This document shows positions 25,197 to 35,500 of a stretch of DNA of 64,000 bases, piece by piece (within the stretch, counting starts at the first letter, position 1; the number at the start of each line of letters is the position of its first letter). This DNA is from Bacillus renqingensis. Its GTDB lineage: Bacteria; Bacillota; Bacilli; Bacillales; Cytobacillaceae. The notes below the pieces were generated by a model, which saw only the letters and a program-made list of their open reading frames with translations, did no database searches and had not been told where the DNA came from. Made by a program: the position numbers and the translations under genes. The DNA lies in assembly GCF_016464375.1 (NCBI RefSeq), contig NZ_JADDIU010000005.1:62001-126000 (forward strand), written 5' to 3'.

Positions 25197-26363
25197 ATGA
25201 CGAAATCAAGATTGGCTGCGGTTGATGTCGGAAATGATTCGATTAAGGCGATTTTTGGAGAAATGGAATATGAATTAAATATTCCAAACATTATTGCGAT
25301 GGATACAGAGGACCGACCAATCATCGGAATTGAAGAACTTGATAGTAAAGATCCGTTAGATGGGATACATATCAAAGTCCACTCCCCTGCTTTAAAAGAA
25401 AATAATCTTATTTATCGTGTCGGAAACTTAGCCGCTAAAAGTAACAATGCTTCGGAATTAGATCCTGGGAGCAGCAAGTCCGAGGAAGATCAAACCTTAA
25501 TTATGCTGTTTGCCACCTTGGCACTTGATGCAGCAAAGGGCATTTTTCCACAGACAAAAAATGTAATTGATGCGAATTATACTTTGGGGACAGGTCTGCC
25601 TCTTCGCGAAGTGAAAGAAGGAAAGGATGCGGGCTACCGCTCAAAATTAATCGGGTCTGTTCATCAAGTAGAATTCCTCGTAACCCCTAAGTATCAAGGT
25701 TTAAAAGTGAATATCAAATTTAATGAGGTAAAGGTCTATCCCGAAGGATTTGCGGCCTTCATTAACCTCGTCATGGACAACAATTTAAAAATTATTAATA
25801 AAGACTTAATCGATAAACGGATACTGATTCAGGATATTGGCGGGCTTTCAACGGATATCGCCGTCATTAAAAACCGCAATGTAGATGACGATAAAGCTCA
25901 AGGATTTAATCTTGGCGTTTCCGAATCGCTAGAAGCCATTCGTGAAGAAATAAGAAAGAAGCATGGGGTTGAACTCGACAGCCGCCGCGATGTGGTCGAA
26001 ATCATTACCCGGAAAAATAATCGCAATCATATTATGGTTCGCGGCAGCAGGACAAGCGTCCATGATATTACAGACCGAATTCTGCTTGATTTGGCAAAAA
26101 AACAATACCGTCTATTACGAAATGTGTGGCAGAAAAATTCCCAAACTGAAATCTGCTACTTTGTTGGCGGCGGGGCTCATGTACTAAAGGATTATATAAA
26201 GACTATAAATAATAATTTAGACGGCTACAATATTGAATTTTTCGAGGATGAGAAGGAAAGTATTTGGATGATGGCCAATGCTTACTATAAGCTCATCACT
26301 GATTTCGTTAAAAAAACGGAGAAACAAAAGGCGGCAGAAGATAAAGCGACGGTTAACAACTAA
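25197..26363 (+). CDS. Actin-like ParM/StbA-family ATPase
   Basis: 388-residue cytoplasmic actin-like protein of the ParM/Alp7A type. All three nucleotide-site motifs are seen: phosphate-1 AAVDVGNDSIKAIFG with Asp10, phosphate-2 LIQDIGGLSTDIAVI with Asp213 and Asp220, and adenosine motif CYFVGGGAHVLKDY with Gly324-326. The C-terminus is a Lys/Glu-rich tail. Plasmid relatives polymerise into dynamic filaments that push or pull DNA bound by an adaptor. Here the gene is in a chromosomal setting. The ATG follows GGAAAGGG, the heptamer array lies upstream, and the adaptor-like gene follows after 14 bp. Confidence 0.85.
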   Translation: MTKSRLAAVDVGNDSIKAIFGEMEYELNIPNIIAMDTEDRPIIGIEELDSKDPLDGIHIKVHSPALKENNLIYRVGNLAAKSNNASELDPGSSKSEEDQTLIMLFATLALDAAKGIFPQTKNVIDANYTLGTGLPLREVKEGKDAGYRSKLIGSVHQVEFLVTPKYQGLKVNIKFNEVKVYPEGFAAFINLVMDNNLKIINKDLIDKRILIQDIGGLSTDIAVIKNRNVDDDKAQGFNLGVSESLEAIREEIRKKHGVELDSRRDVVEIITRKNNRNHIMVRGSRTSVHDITDRILLDLAKKQYRLLRNVWQKNSQTEICYFVGGGAHVLKDYIKTINNNLDGYNIEFFEDEKESIWMMANAYYKLITDFVKKTEKQKAAEDKATVNN

Positions 26364-26377
26364 TATAGGGTGATGGT

Positions 26378-26965
26378 ATGAAAAGGGCTGCCACAAATGA
26401 AATAAAGCGGGGACAGGCGATATCATTTCGCCTCCCATCTGATACACCAGAACATCTTTTGAAACAACTGCAAAAGCTTAAGGAAGAGGAAAGAAGGAAC
26501 TTCTCCGGCAGAATTGCTGAGTATGTCCTCCAAGGAGTCAGCGAATCTTATTCGCGGGAAAAGGAAACCATCACGATTCCCCTTCCGAAATCTTTAACAA
26601 AAGCCCAGCGGGACTGGTTAAAACATGAGCATTCGGAGGCGTTGCTCGGAAGTATTGTGTATCAGCTGATTGCTGATCCGATACGCTCGACTTCCATATT
26701 GGCATCATTAAATAGCAATTCCTTAGATATAGAGGAGGCCTTGTATCTTCAGGAGGAGGAGGAAAGGAGGCCGCATGATGATGTTATCTCTCGAGCTGAA
26801 GAGAAACTCCCGGATGAGACAGCAGCTGCCTCTCACAAAGATGATTTAGATGCCATTGATTGGGATTATATTAAACCGGAAGAACCACATCCATCAACTG
26901 CTGACGATGAAAGTGAAGAGGAAGAAGACTTGCTGGGGGGATTCCTGGCGAGTATGAATAAATAG
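26378..26965 (+). CDS. ParR-like adaptor with tandem ribbon-helix-helix modules
   Basis: 195-residue protein in operon with the ParM-like gene. Residues about 12-55 (GQAISFRLPSDTP then two helices) look like a ribbon-helix-helix DNA-binding unit. Residues about 63-103 (ETITIPLPKSLTKAQ then two helices) repeat the same strand-helix-helix plan, suggesting an internal duplication. The rest is acidic and probably disordered (EEEERRPHDD, DDESEEEEDL), ending in a short hydrophobic helix LLGGFLASMNK. In ParR and Alp7R-type adaptors the C-terminal end contacts the filament. No sequence family can be named with certainty; the call rests on context and architecture. Confidence 0.65.
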   Translation: MKRAATNEIKRGQAISFRLPSDTPEHLLKQLQKLKEEERRNFSGRIAEYVLQGVSESYSREKETITIPLPKSLTKAQRDWLKHEHSEALLGSIVYQLIADPIRSTSILASLNSNSLDIEEALYLQEEEERRPHDDVISRAEEKLPDETAAASHKDDLDAIDWDYIKPEEPHPSTADDESEEEEDLLGGFLASMNK

Positions 26966-26969
26966 GAGA

Positions 26970-27005
26970 AAATAAGCCGCGATATTTTATCGGGGCTTAT
27001 TTTTA
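26970..27005 (+). terminator. Terminator of the parM-parR operon
   Basis: AATAAGCCGCGATA and TATCGGGGCTTATT pair (two small mismatches) around TTT, followed by TTTTA. It begins five bases after the parR stop codon. Confidence 0.85.
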
Positions 27006-27037
27006 TCCCGCAAAAACGGATGGAAGTTCCATTTCAT

Positions 27038-27163
27038 TTAGTGTTGCTTATTTGGCAATTTCTTACTAGGGGCATTGTCGCCTTGGCGCTGTCTGTTTTT
27101 TCTATCCTTTTCCTGTCTTTCGTGTAATTTTTCAACAAATTCATGTGTACTGCCTTGATCCAT
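27038..27163 (-). CDS. Small DUF4023-like protein
   Basis: 41 codons on the minus strand with AAAGGAGG nine bases before the ATG at 27163. The peptide starts MDQGSTHEFVEKLHERQ, is very rich in Lys/Arg/Gln, and ends KKLPNKQH. From memory this resembles the short DUF4023 proteins of Bacillus, whose function is unknown. It lies between the parR terminator and the gdhA terminator and seems to be an independent unit. Confidence 0.65.
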   Translation of the reverse strand: MDQGSTHEFVEKLHERQEKDRKNRQRQGDNAPSKKLPNKQH

Positions 27164-27213
27164 ATGGCATAACCTCCTTTGTCATTAATAGTATGACCAT
27201 TTAGGCTGAGAAA

Positions 27214-27241
27214 ATAAAAAAATCTCCTTTTTAGGAGATTT

Positions 27242-27244
<3 letters not shown>
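27214..27244 (-). terminator. Terminator of gdhA
   Basis: AAATCTCC (27220-27227) pairs with GGAGATTT (27234-27241); on the minus strand a run of U follows. The stem begins within the gdhA stop codon region, so termination is immediate. Confidence 0.85.
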
Positions 27245-28639
<1,395 letters not shown>

Positions 28640-28793
28640 TTATTTGGAAAATTTAGAAAATATTAATTGAAAATTCTTTTTATTTACGTCTATTTATTTT
28701 ATAATGAATAAATAATCGAATCAATACGGATTATAGATAAAATCAATGCCATAATTAGATGGATGGATGATAGTGGAAGGGAGGGCAGAATCG

Positions 28794-29699
28794 GTGGAAC
28801 TAAGACAGATTAAATATTTTATTGAAGTGGCAAAAAGAGAGCATGTAACCGAGGCCGCACTTGCCTTACATGTAGCACAGTCAGCTGTCAGCAGGCAAAT
28901 TTTTAATTTAGAGGAAGAGCTGGGTGTCAGCCTCTTTATTCGTGAGGGCAGAAATGTCAAACTGACTCCGATTGGGGAGATTTTTTTAGGAAAAATGCAG
29001 CAGGCGGTAAAGCTGATTGACAATGCCAGACGTGAGGTGGAGGAACATTTAGACCCTGAGAAAGGAACGATTCGCATCGGCTTTCCGAGCAGCCTTGCCG
29101 CCTACACATTGCCGACCGCAATCTCTGCTTTTCGTGAACAATATCCCGAGGCCAAATTTCAGTTAAACCAAGGCTCCTATCCTTATTTAATTGACGGCGT
29201 CATAAAGGGAGATTTCAATTTAGCACTCATTGGTCCAGTGCCTAAGCGGGAGAAAAAGGTTAAAGGCAGGACGCTGTTTACTGAAAAAATTGTTGCATTA
29301 CTTCCGCAGCATCATCCCCTTGCCCGTAAACCAATCTTAAAGTTAAATGATTTGCGGGATGACGCATTTGTCTTGTTTCCTCATGGGTATATTTTGCGGG
29401 AAATAATTATGAATGCCTGCGGTCAGCTGGGGTTTACACCGCAGGTAGCCTTCGAGGGAAAAGACATTGATGCGATTAAAGGTTTAGTGTCTGCAGGACT
29501 GGGTGTGGCACTTATTCCCGAAATCACACTAATTGATAGTCTGCCGCGCTCAACGGTAAAAATCCCGATTACAGAACCCGATGTCAGCCGTACGGTCGGA
29601 GTGATTATTCCAACTGAACGAGTGCTGATGCCAACAGAGAAGCTTTTTTATGAGTTTTTGGGAGAATTCTTTTCCATTCTTGATCGCTATCAGAACTAA
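28794..29699 (+). CDS. LysR-family regulator, GltC-like
   Basis: 301 residues. N-terminal winged helix starts VELRQIKYFIEVAKREHVTE and continues HVAQSAVSRQIFNLEEELG, the LysR recognition helix. The effector domain includes GTIRIGFPSSLAAYTLP and GLVSAGLGVALIPE. The protein closely follows the pattern of B. subtilis GltC, the activator of glutamate synthase. The GTG at 28794 is preferred because GAAGGGAGG lies about nine bases before it. It is divergent from gdhA over a 169-bp AT-rich gap, so it likely regulates gdhA (and perhaps gltAB elsewhere) in response to 2-oxoglutarate or glutamate. No clear ATCTCATTTTGAGAT box was seen. Confidence 0.85.
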   Translation: MELRQIKYFIEVAKREHVTEAALALHVAQSAVSRQIFNLEEELGVSLFIREGRNVKLTPIGEIFLGKMQQAVKLIDNARREVEEHLDPEKGTIRIGFPSSLAAYTLPTAISAFREQYPEAKFQLNQGSYPYLIDGVIKGDFNLALIGPVPKREKKVKGRTLFTEKIVALLPQHHPLARKPILKLNDLRDDAFVLFPHGYILREIIMNACGQLGFTPQVAFEGKDIDAIKGLVSAGLGVALIPEITLIDSLPRSTVKIPITEPDVSRTVGVIIPTERVLMPTEKLFYEFLGEFFSILDRYQN

Positions 29700-29702
29700 T
29701 GT

Positions 29703-29741
29703 AAAAACTAACCCGCTCGTTTATAAGCCGGGTTAGTTTTT
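29703..29741. terminator. Bidirectional terminator between gltC-like gene and pepT
   Basis: AAAAACTAACCCG (left) and CGGGTTAGTTTTT (right) form a long stem with a loop of about 13 bases; U-runs exist on both strands for the two convergent genes. Confidence 0.9.
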
Positions 29742-29773
29742 CGTGGGAATGTGGCGATACTCCGCCTTCCTTA

Positions 29774-31009
29774 TTAGTGAGCTTTTTGTTCAAAAAGTTT
29801 GATGATTTCAACGATGGTTTTCGTTGCTTTTATCATATTTTCAACGGAAATAAATTCATATTTACCGTGGAAGTTCTCCCCGCCAGTGAAAATATTTGGC
29901 GTTGGCAGTCCCATAAAGGATAGTTGTGAACCGTCCGTACCGCCGCGGATTGGCTGGATGATCGGCGCAATATCCAGATTCTCCATCGCTTGCTGGGCAA
30001 TGTCCACGATTTCTTTCACCGGCTCAATTTTTTCACGCATGTTGTAATATTGGTCTTTTAGTTCAAGCTGGATACTATCGGCGCCGTATTTTGCCTTTAA
30101 CTCATTGACAATATCCTCCATCGCTGCCTTTCTCTTATTAAAGATATTTCGGTCATGATCGCGGATAATATAGTCCAGCTTTGTTTGCTCGACATCGCCA
30201 TGAAAGGAAAGCAGATGATAAAAGCCTTCGTAATTTTCGGTATGCTCCGGAGCCTCTTGAGGTGGAAGCTTGCTATGTAATTCCATCGCAATTTTCATCG
30301 AATTGACCATTTTATCTTTGGCGGAACCAGGGTGAATGTTGTTTCCATTAATAGTGATTTTCGCTGCCGCCGCATTAAAGCTTTCGTATTCCAGTTCTCC
30401 AAGCGGACCGCCGTCGACGGTATAAGCATACTTGGCATTGAACGCAGCAACGTCAAACTTATGCGGCCCCCGACCGATTTCCTCATCCGGAGTGAAGGCA
30501 ACGCGGACCTTACCATGCTTGATTTCAGGATGTTGAATCAGGTAGGACATTGCCGTCATAATTTCCGTGACACCGGCTTTATTATCAGCGCCAAGCAGCG
30601 TGGTGCCGTCAGTGGTAATCAGTGTATGACCATTATAATGGCTGAGGTTTGGAAAATCTTTTGGTGACAGGATGACTTTAAGGCTTTCATTTAAAATAAT
30701 ATCGCCGCCGTCGTAATTTTCATGAATTTGCGGATTGACGTTTTTTCCGGTGAAGTCTGTTGCCGTGTCAACATGGGCGAGGAAGCCAATCGTTGGCACG
30801 TCCTTCTCCGTGTTAGCGGGCAGCGTCGCCATCACATACCCATTTTCATCAATTGTAACCTCTTCCATTCCAATTGCTTTTAATTCGTCAACCAGCATAC
30901 GAAGCAGTGTCCACTGCCCTTCTGTTGACGGACAAGTCTCACTGCTCTCATCCGACTGCGTATCCACTTTCACATACGAGGTAAATCTCTTGATCAATTC
31001 GTCTTTCAA
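29774..31009 (-). CDS. pepT: Peptidase T (tripeptide aminopeptidase)
   Basis: Cytoplasmic zinc aminopeptidase of family M20B that trims the N-terminal residue of tripeptides. 411 residues. Zinc and catalytic residues are visible: His79 and Asp81 in LAHVDTATD, bridging Asp142 in [10 protein letters not shown], Glu176/Glu177 in TPDEEIGRG, Asp in TVDGGPLGE and the late His in [11 protein letters not shown]. The start is TTG at 31009 with AAGGGAG nine bases before it. It is a single-gene unit. Confidence 0.94.
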   Translation of the reverse strand: MKDELIKRFTSYVKVDTQSDESSETCPSTEGQWTLLRMLVDELKAIGMEEVTIDENGYVMATLPANTEKDVPTIGFLAHVDTATDFTGKNVNPQIHENYDGGDIILNESLKVILSPKDFPNLSHYNGHTLITTDGTTLLGADNKAGVTEIMTAMSYLIQHPEIKHGKVRVAFTPDEEIGRGPHKFDVAAFNAKYAYTVDGGPLGELEYESFNAAAAKITINGNNIHPGSAKDKMVNSMKIAMELHSKLPPQEAPEHTENYEGFYHLLSFHGDVEQTKLDYIIRDHDRNIFNKRKAAMEDIVNELKAKYGADSIQLELKDQYYNMREKIEPVKEIVDIAQQAMENLDIAPIIQPIRGGTDGSQLSFMGLPTPNIFTGGENFHGKYEFISVENMIKATKTIVEIIKLFEQKAH

Positions 31010-31119
31010 TCTGCTGCACTCCCTTACCTTAATTTGTATATGCTTATCATATCACTTTAGGTGGGAGGTTACACATTTTTTCAGTTAGCGATGCTATTGA
31101 GGTGTTGCGGTATGGCTGT

Positions 31120-31262
31120 AACTTGCGGATAACGCCGCAACACTTGCGCAAAGAGAGCCGTTACTTGCAGATAAGGCAGCATAACTTGCGGCAGCAAAAT
31201 TTACTTGCGGATAGCGCGGCAACACTTGCGCAAAAAGAGCCATTACTTGCGGAAGTGACGTC
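31120..31262. repeat. 21-bp-period short tandem array (ACTTGCGG type)
   Basis: ACTTGC starts at 31120, 31141, 31162, 31183, 31202, 31223 and 31244, so steps are 21, 21, 21, 19, 21 and 21 bp. Units alternate between ACTTGCGGATA and ACTTGCGCAAA versions. Read on the minus strand the units contain TATCCGCAAGT, similar to the TTATCCGCGAA unit of the array at 41127. The right end overlaps the last codons of the NERD gene. Confidence 0.75.
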
Positions 31263-32292
31263 TTATCTTCGAAGATTGATTACTCCCTTTAAAAATTGTC
31301 ATTAAGCTTTCCTCACTGAAACTCATTAAGTAAACCCGATCACGATATGTTCCCTTACTAGGAAAATTCATACTTTTTAGTATACGATTTGCCGTGTATA
31401 TATCATCTACATGCAAAAACTCCCGACACTCCCGATTTGTGATCGTCCTTTTATATACTAAAAACCACTCAAGCAAATTTCTTTGATGTGCTAATGGGTC
31501 TGTTGTCTTGCAAAAGGGGCAAAGCCACGTCCTTGGTAGCTTAATCATGCCAATCCTATCGCACGCCATGCACCTTACACCCGTTTGGAAATCACCCAAA
31601 GGAATTGTATAGGCCTCACTAATGGGTCTTGGTATAAACCGCTGGTGACTTTTCAGCAATTCTGCAGAAAGCCAGTGGAAAGTATGGGGATCTAGCTTTT
31701 TCCCTTGCTGTGAAATCGATTTGATATAAGGAGGGACCAAGTTAGGAAATAGTAGTTTCGTATGGGTAGGGGCAGTTTTAACGATTTGTTTGGGATAGGC
31801 TAACACAACTGCGCCATAAATGGGGAGTTGGATGTTGTGGTTCCAAAGCCATTCGGTAAAAAATTCGCAGTTTCGCTGTAATTGAACAACAGGACTTTCA
31901 TAGCCGTATTGATGGCCGTCTTCTTTCGTGCTGATTAATTGTGGCGGGTTTTCTTTAAACTCCAGCACCCCGCTAATATTTTTCACTTCTAAAACAACTC
32001 CATACCAAGGAGTTAAACAATTTGTGTCCATCTGGAATCGATCATCAGATGAAGGGGATAAGTCGTGAAAAATGTGGTTATCAAAGGAAAATGAAGTCTT
32101 GCGTAAGGCCTGCGCCACCCTTTCCTCCCCGGCAATACCCGCTTCAACTGCTGACTGCTTTGCCGATAGGACAGGCAGCATTGGATGACCCGCTGATAAC
32201 CGTCCTTGGGCAGCAATTAATCCTGCTAATTTCAATGAATCATCTCGATTTTTAATCTGAATCGTACTCACCTCCATCATGGATCGTAGCAC
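31243..32292 (-). CDS. NERD-domain protein with C-terminal zinc ribbon
   Basis: About 340-350 residues. A NERD (nuclease-related) domain begins GIAGEERVAQALRKT and contains the ESxxExK-like core in WYGVVLEVKNISGVLEF. A Cys4 zinc ribbon follows (CMACDRIGMIK...CPFC) and then a helical C-terminal part. The family is widespread in Bacillus and its function is not established; a DNA-processing role is assumed from the fold. The start is uncertain. GGAGGTGA lies inside the 5' end of the longest frame and would best serve an ATT codon a few residues further on, whereas the upstream ATGs have a poor ribosome binding site. Confidence 0.75.
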   Translation of the reverse strand: MLRSMMEVSTIQIKNRDDSLKLAGLIAAQGRLSAGHPMLPVLSAKQSAVEAGIAGEERVAQALRKTSFSFDNHIFHDLSPSSDDRFQMDTNCLTPWYGVVLEVKNISGVLEFKENPPQLISTKEDGHQYGYESPVVQLQRNCEFFTEWLWNHNIQLPIYGAVVLAYPKQIVKTAPTHTKLLFPNLVPPYIKSISQQGKKLDPHTFHWLSAELLKSHQRFIPRPISEAYTIPLGDFQTGVRCMACDRIGMIKLPRTWLCPFCKTTDPLAHQRNLLEWFLVYKRTITNRECREFLHVDDIYTANRILKSMNFPSKGTYRDRVYLMSFSEESLMTIFKGSNQSSKIRRHFRK

Positions 32293-32399
32293 ACTTCAAA
32301 GAGCAAAACTATAAAGTTCAAAATGTTGTAACAATCTGTGTTCCCCTTTTTACGACAATTTATTTAAAATATTTGGTGAATTCTAAAGATAGGAAATTA

Positions 32400-32428
32400 T
32401 TGACTAATTAATATTTTTTCAATAAACT
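32400..32428 (+). promoter_or_regulatory. Sigma-A promoter of the subtilase gene
   Basis: TTGACT (32400-32405) and TAAACT (32423-32428) with an exact 17-bp AT-rich spacer, about 90 bp before the start codon at 32520. Confidence 0.55.
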
Positions 32429-32519
32429 ATTTTTGGAAATTAAAAAAGTAGAGGGGGTCCAGTTTGCTAGAGAGGAGATTCATTTAAATAGAAAAAGTGA
32501 GGGAAACGGAGGAGAAAAG

Positions 32520-35500
32520 ATGACGTTTAAAAGAAGTTTACCACTCTTGTTGATTTTACTTATGGTATTCTCCAGTGTTGTCCAAGCAGCCGTTCCAAAG
32601 GTTCCGAAAAGTGATAGGAACAGCAGCCAATCAACGCAAGAAAGGCATATATTTCAAAAATCAATTAAAGGCAAAGATGTCGCGAAAACATATAAAATGA
32701 CCGACAAAGTACGTGTAATTGTGGAGGTGGAAGGTGAACCGGCGATTACACATGCGACAAAGCAAGGAAAAAAGTATAGTGAACTATCAAAATCGGTAAA
32801 AACGAAACTAGAAAATAACATTGTCAATGCACAGCAGAAGGTTAAAAGCCAAATTACACAAAAGGCAATTAACATGAAGTTCAAGCAACACTTTACAACA
32901 ACCTTTAATGGCTTCAGCGGCCTTGTTGAATATGGGAAAATTCCGGCTATTAAAAGTATCAGCGGTGTTTCCAAAGTAACAATTGCCCACGAATATCAAC
33001 GACCGAAGACAAAACCGGATATGAAATACAGTAAGGAAATTGTCGAAGCACAAAAGGCTTGGGAGGATTACGGATATAAGGGTGAAGGAATGGTAATTGG
33101 TATCATTGATACCGGTATTGATTCCAGCCATAAAGATATGAACATAACCGACAAGTCGAAAGCAGCGCTGACTGAAGGAAAAGTGAGTGCGCTAAAAAAT
33201 GAAAAAGGACTGCCAGGAAAATTTTTCAATGAAAAGGTCCCTTATGGATACAACTATTATGATGAAAACGATCAAATCCTTGATATAGGTCCGGACGCTT
33301 CGATGCACGGCATGCACGTTGCCGGTACTGTCGGGGCAAATGGTGATGAAGAAAAAGGCGGTATTAAAGGGATTGCACCAGAGGCGCAACTGCTTGCCCT
33401 TAAAGTATTTGGGAATGATCCGGAAATGCCTTCGACATGGAGCGACATTATCATCAAAGCAATCGACGATTCTATTAAACTAGGTGCAGACGTTAATAAC
33501 TTAAGTTTAGGATCAACCAGTGCCTTCGTTCAAGCGGACGATCCTGAACAAATGGCCGTTCAACGAGCCGTTGATAATGGCGTATTAATGTCAATTTCTG
33601 CTGGTAATTCCAACCATATTGGTGATGGCTATGCTAATCCGCTTGCAGGAAATCCGGATTACGGTGTTGTAGGAGCCCCTGGTATTGCCGCAAATTCTTT
33701 GCAGGTGGCTTCAGTTGAAAATAATTACTTGGACTTAGATACCATCACCTACTCTTTTGATGGAACAGAAGCAGGAAAGGCACCGTTCTTATCAGCAGGC
33801 AGTGCGAATCCCTTAAAACAAAGCCAAAAATCATTTGAAGTCCTAGCGGCCGGGCTTGGGAAACCAGAGGATTTTGCCGGCAAAGATTTTAAAGGTAAAT
33901 ATGCTTTGGTACAGCGCGGCGGGATTTCCTTTGTGGATAAAGCAATCAATGCGCAAGGAGCGGGAGCGGCTGGCGTTATTATTTACAATAATGCGACTGG
34001 ATTTGTAAGTATGGCCTCAGACGAGTCGATTAAGATTCCCTATTTGTTCATGTTAAAGTCAGACGGGGACGAGCTACGGGCAAAATTAGATAAAGGCGTC
34101 AAGGTAACAATTGACTTTAAAGGGGATAAACAAACGACCCAAAATCCAACGGCAGGACAAATGTCGCAGTTCACTTCCTGGGGTGTGACGCCGAATTTAG
34201 ATTTCAAGCCTGAAATTACCGCACCGGGCGGCAATATCCTTTCGACGTTAAATAACAACCAATATGGGGTAATGAGCGGCACGTCTATGGCTGCTCCGCA
34301 TGTTTCCGGCGGTGCTTCACTTGTTCTGGAACGGGTGAAAAAGGATTTTGCTAATTTAACAGGTGCCGCACGTGTGAATATGGCAAAGAATATTTTAATG
34401 AATACGAGTAAAGTTGCCGATGATAAAGGGACCTATAATGCCTATTACAATCTTAGCAACCCATATTCTCCGCGACGCCAAGGGGCAGGGGTGATGCAGC
34501 TCCATGCAGCGCTAAGCACGCCAATCGTGGTGACAAATGAAAAGACAAATGAAGCAAAGGTCGCCTTAAAAGAAATCAAAGACAATAAGGCTTCTTTCAC
34601 GCTTAAAGTACAGAACTTCTCAACCAAAGACGTTACCTATCATGTGGATGGAAATGTACAAACGGATTTAGCCTTCAAAGATGAAAAGAACCGCATAATC
34701 GATGAGTTAGAAGCGCAAGGGATTTACAAGGCTGGAACGATCTCAGAGACGAAGCCGTGGCTTGGGAAATACCCGATTTCATTTAGTCAAAATAAAGTCA
34801 CGATTCCGGCCAATGGCAGCACATCCATCGATGTAACGATTGATTTAACGGATACGATTGATTGGGCAAATAATGCACCACTGAATGAAATTTTTGAAAA
34901 TGGCTATTATGTTGAAGGATTTGTCACCTTGACAGATGAACATGACGAGTATCCTGTCGTCTCCGTCCCATATGTCGGCTTTAACGGTGACTGGAATAAA
35001 GCCCCAATTCTCGATGAAGCGATTTATGACGGAAAAGATGCTAACTCCTTCTACCACCAGACAGGCATGGCAACAACTGCCGGTGAAAAAGATGGTGTTA
35101 AGCTTTATGACTATTTAGGATACAATCCAGCGGATGATTCGGTTAAATCGAAACAGATAGCGATTTCACCAAATGGCGACGGCGTCCAAGATAACGCCCT
35201 TCCGATTCTATCATTCTTACGCAATGCGAAAACAGTAGAATACAAGATTGTCGATAAAAATGATAAGCTTCTTCGGAAAGTAAAGTCAGATTCGCTTATT
35301 GTTAAAAATTACAATGACAGCGGTAAAGGGGACCAATTTTACATCGACCCTGAAAATGCTTGGGACGGAACTGTCAAGAACAAAGTAGTTCCAGATGGGC
35401 AGTATTATTATGAAATTGATGCGGCCATCGACTACCCTGGGAAAGAGCCGCAAAAAAGAAAATTCCCTGTTATTGTTGATACGGTCGCACCAAAAGTAAC

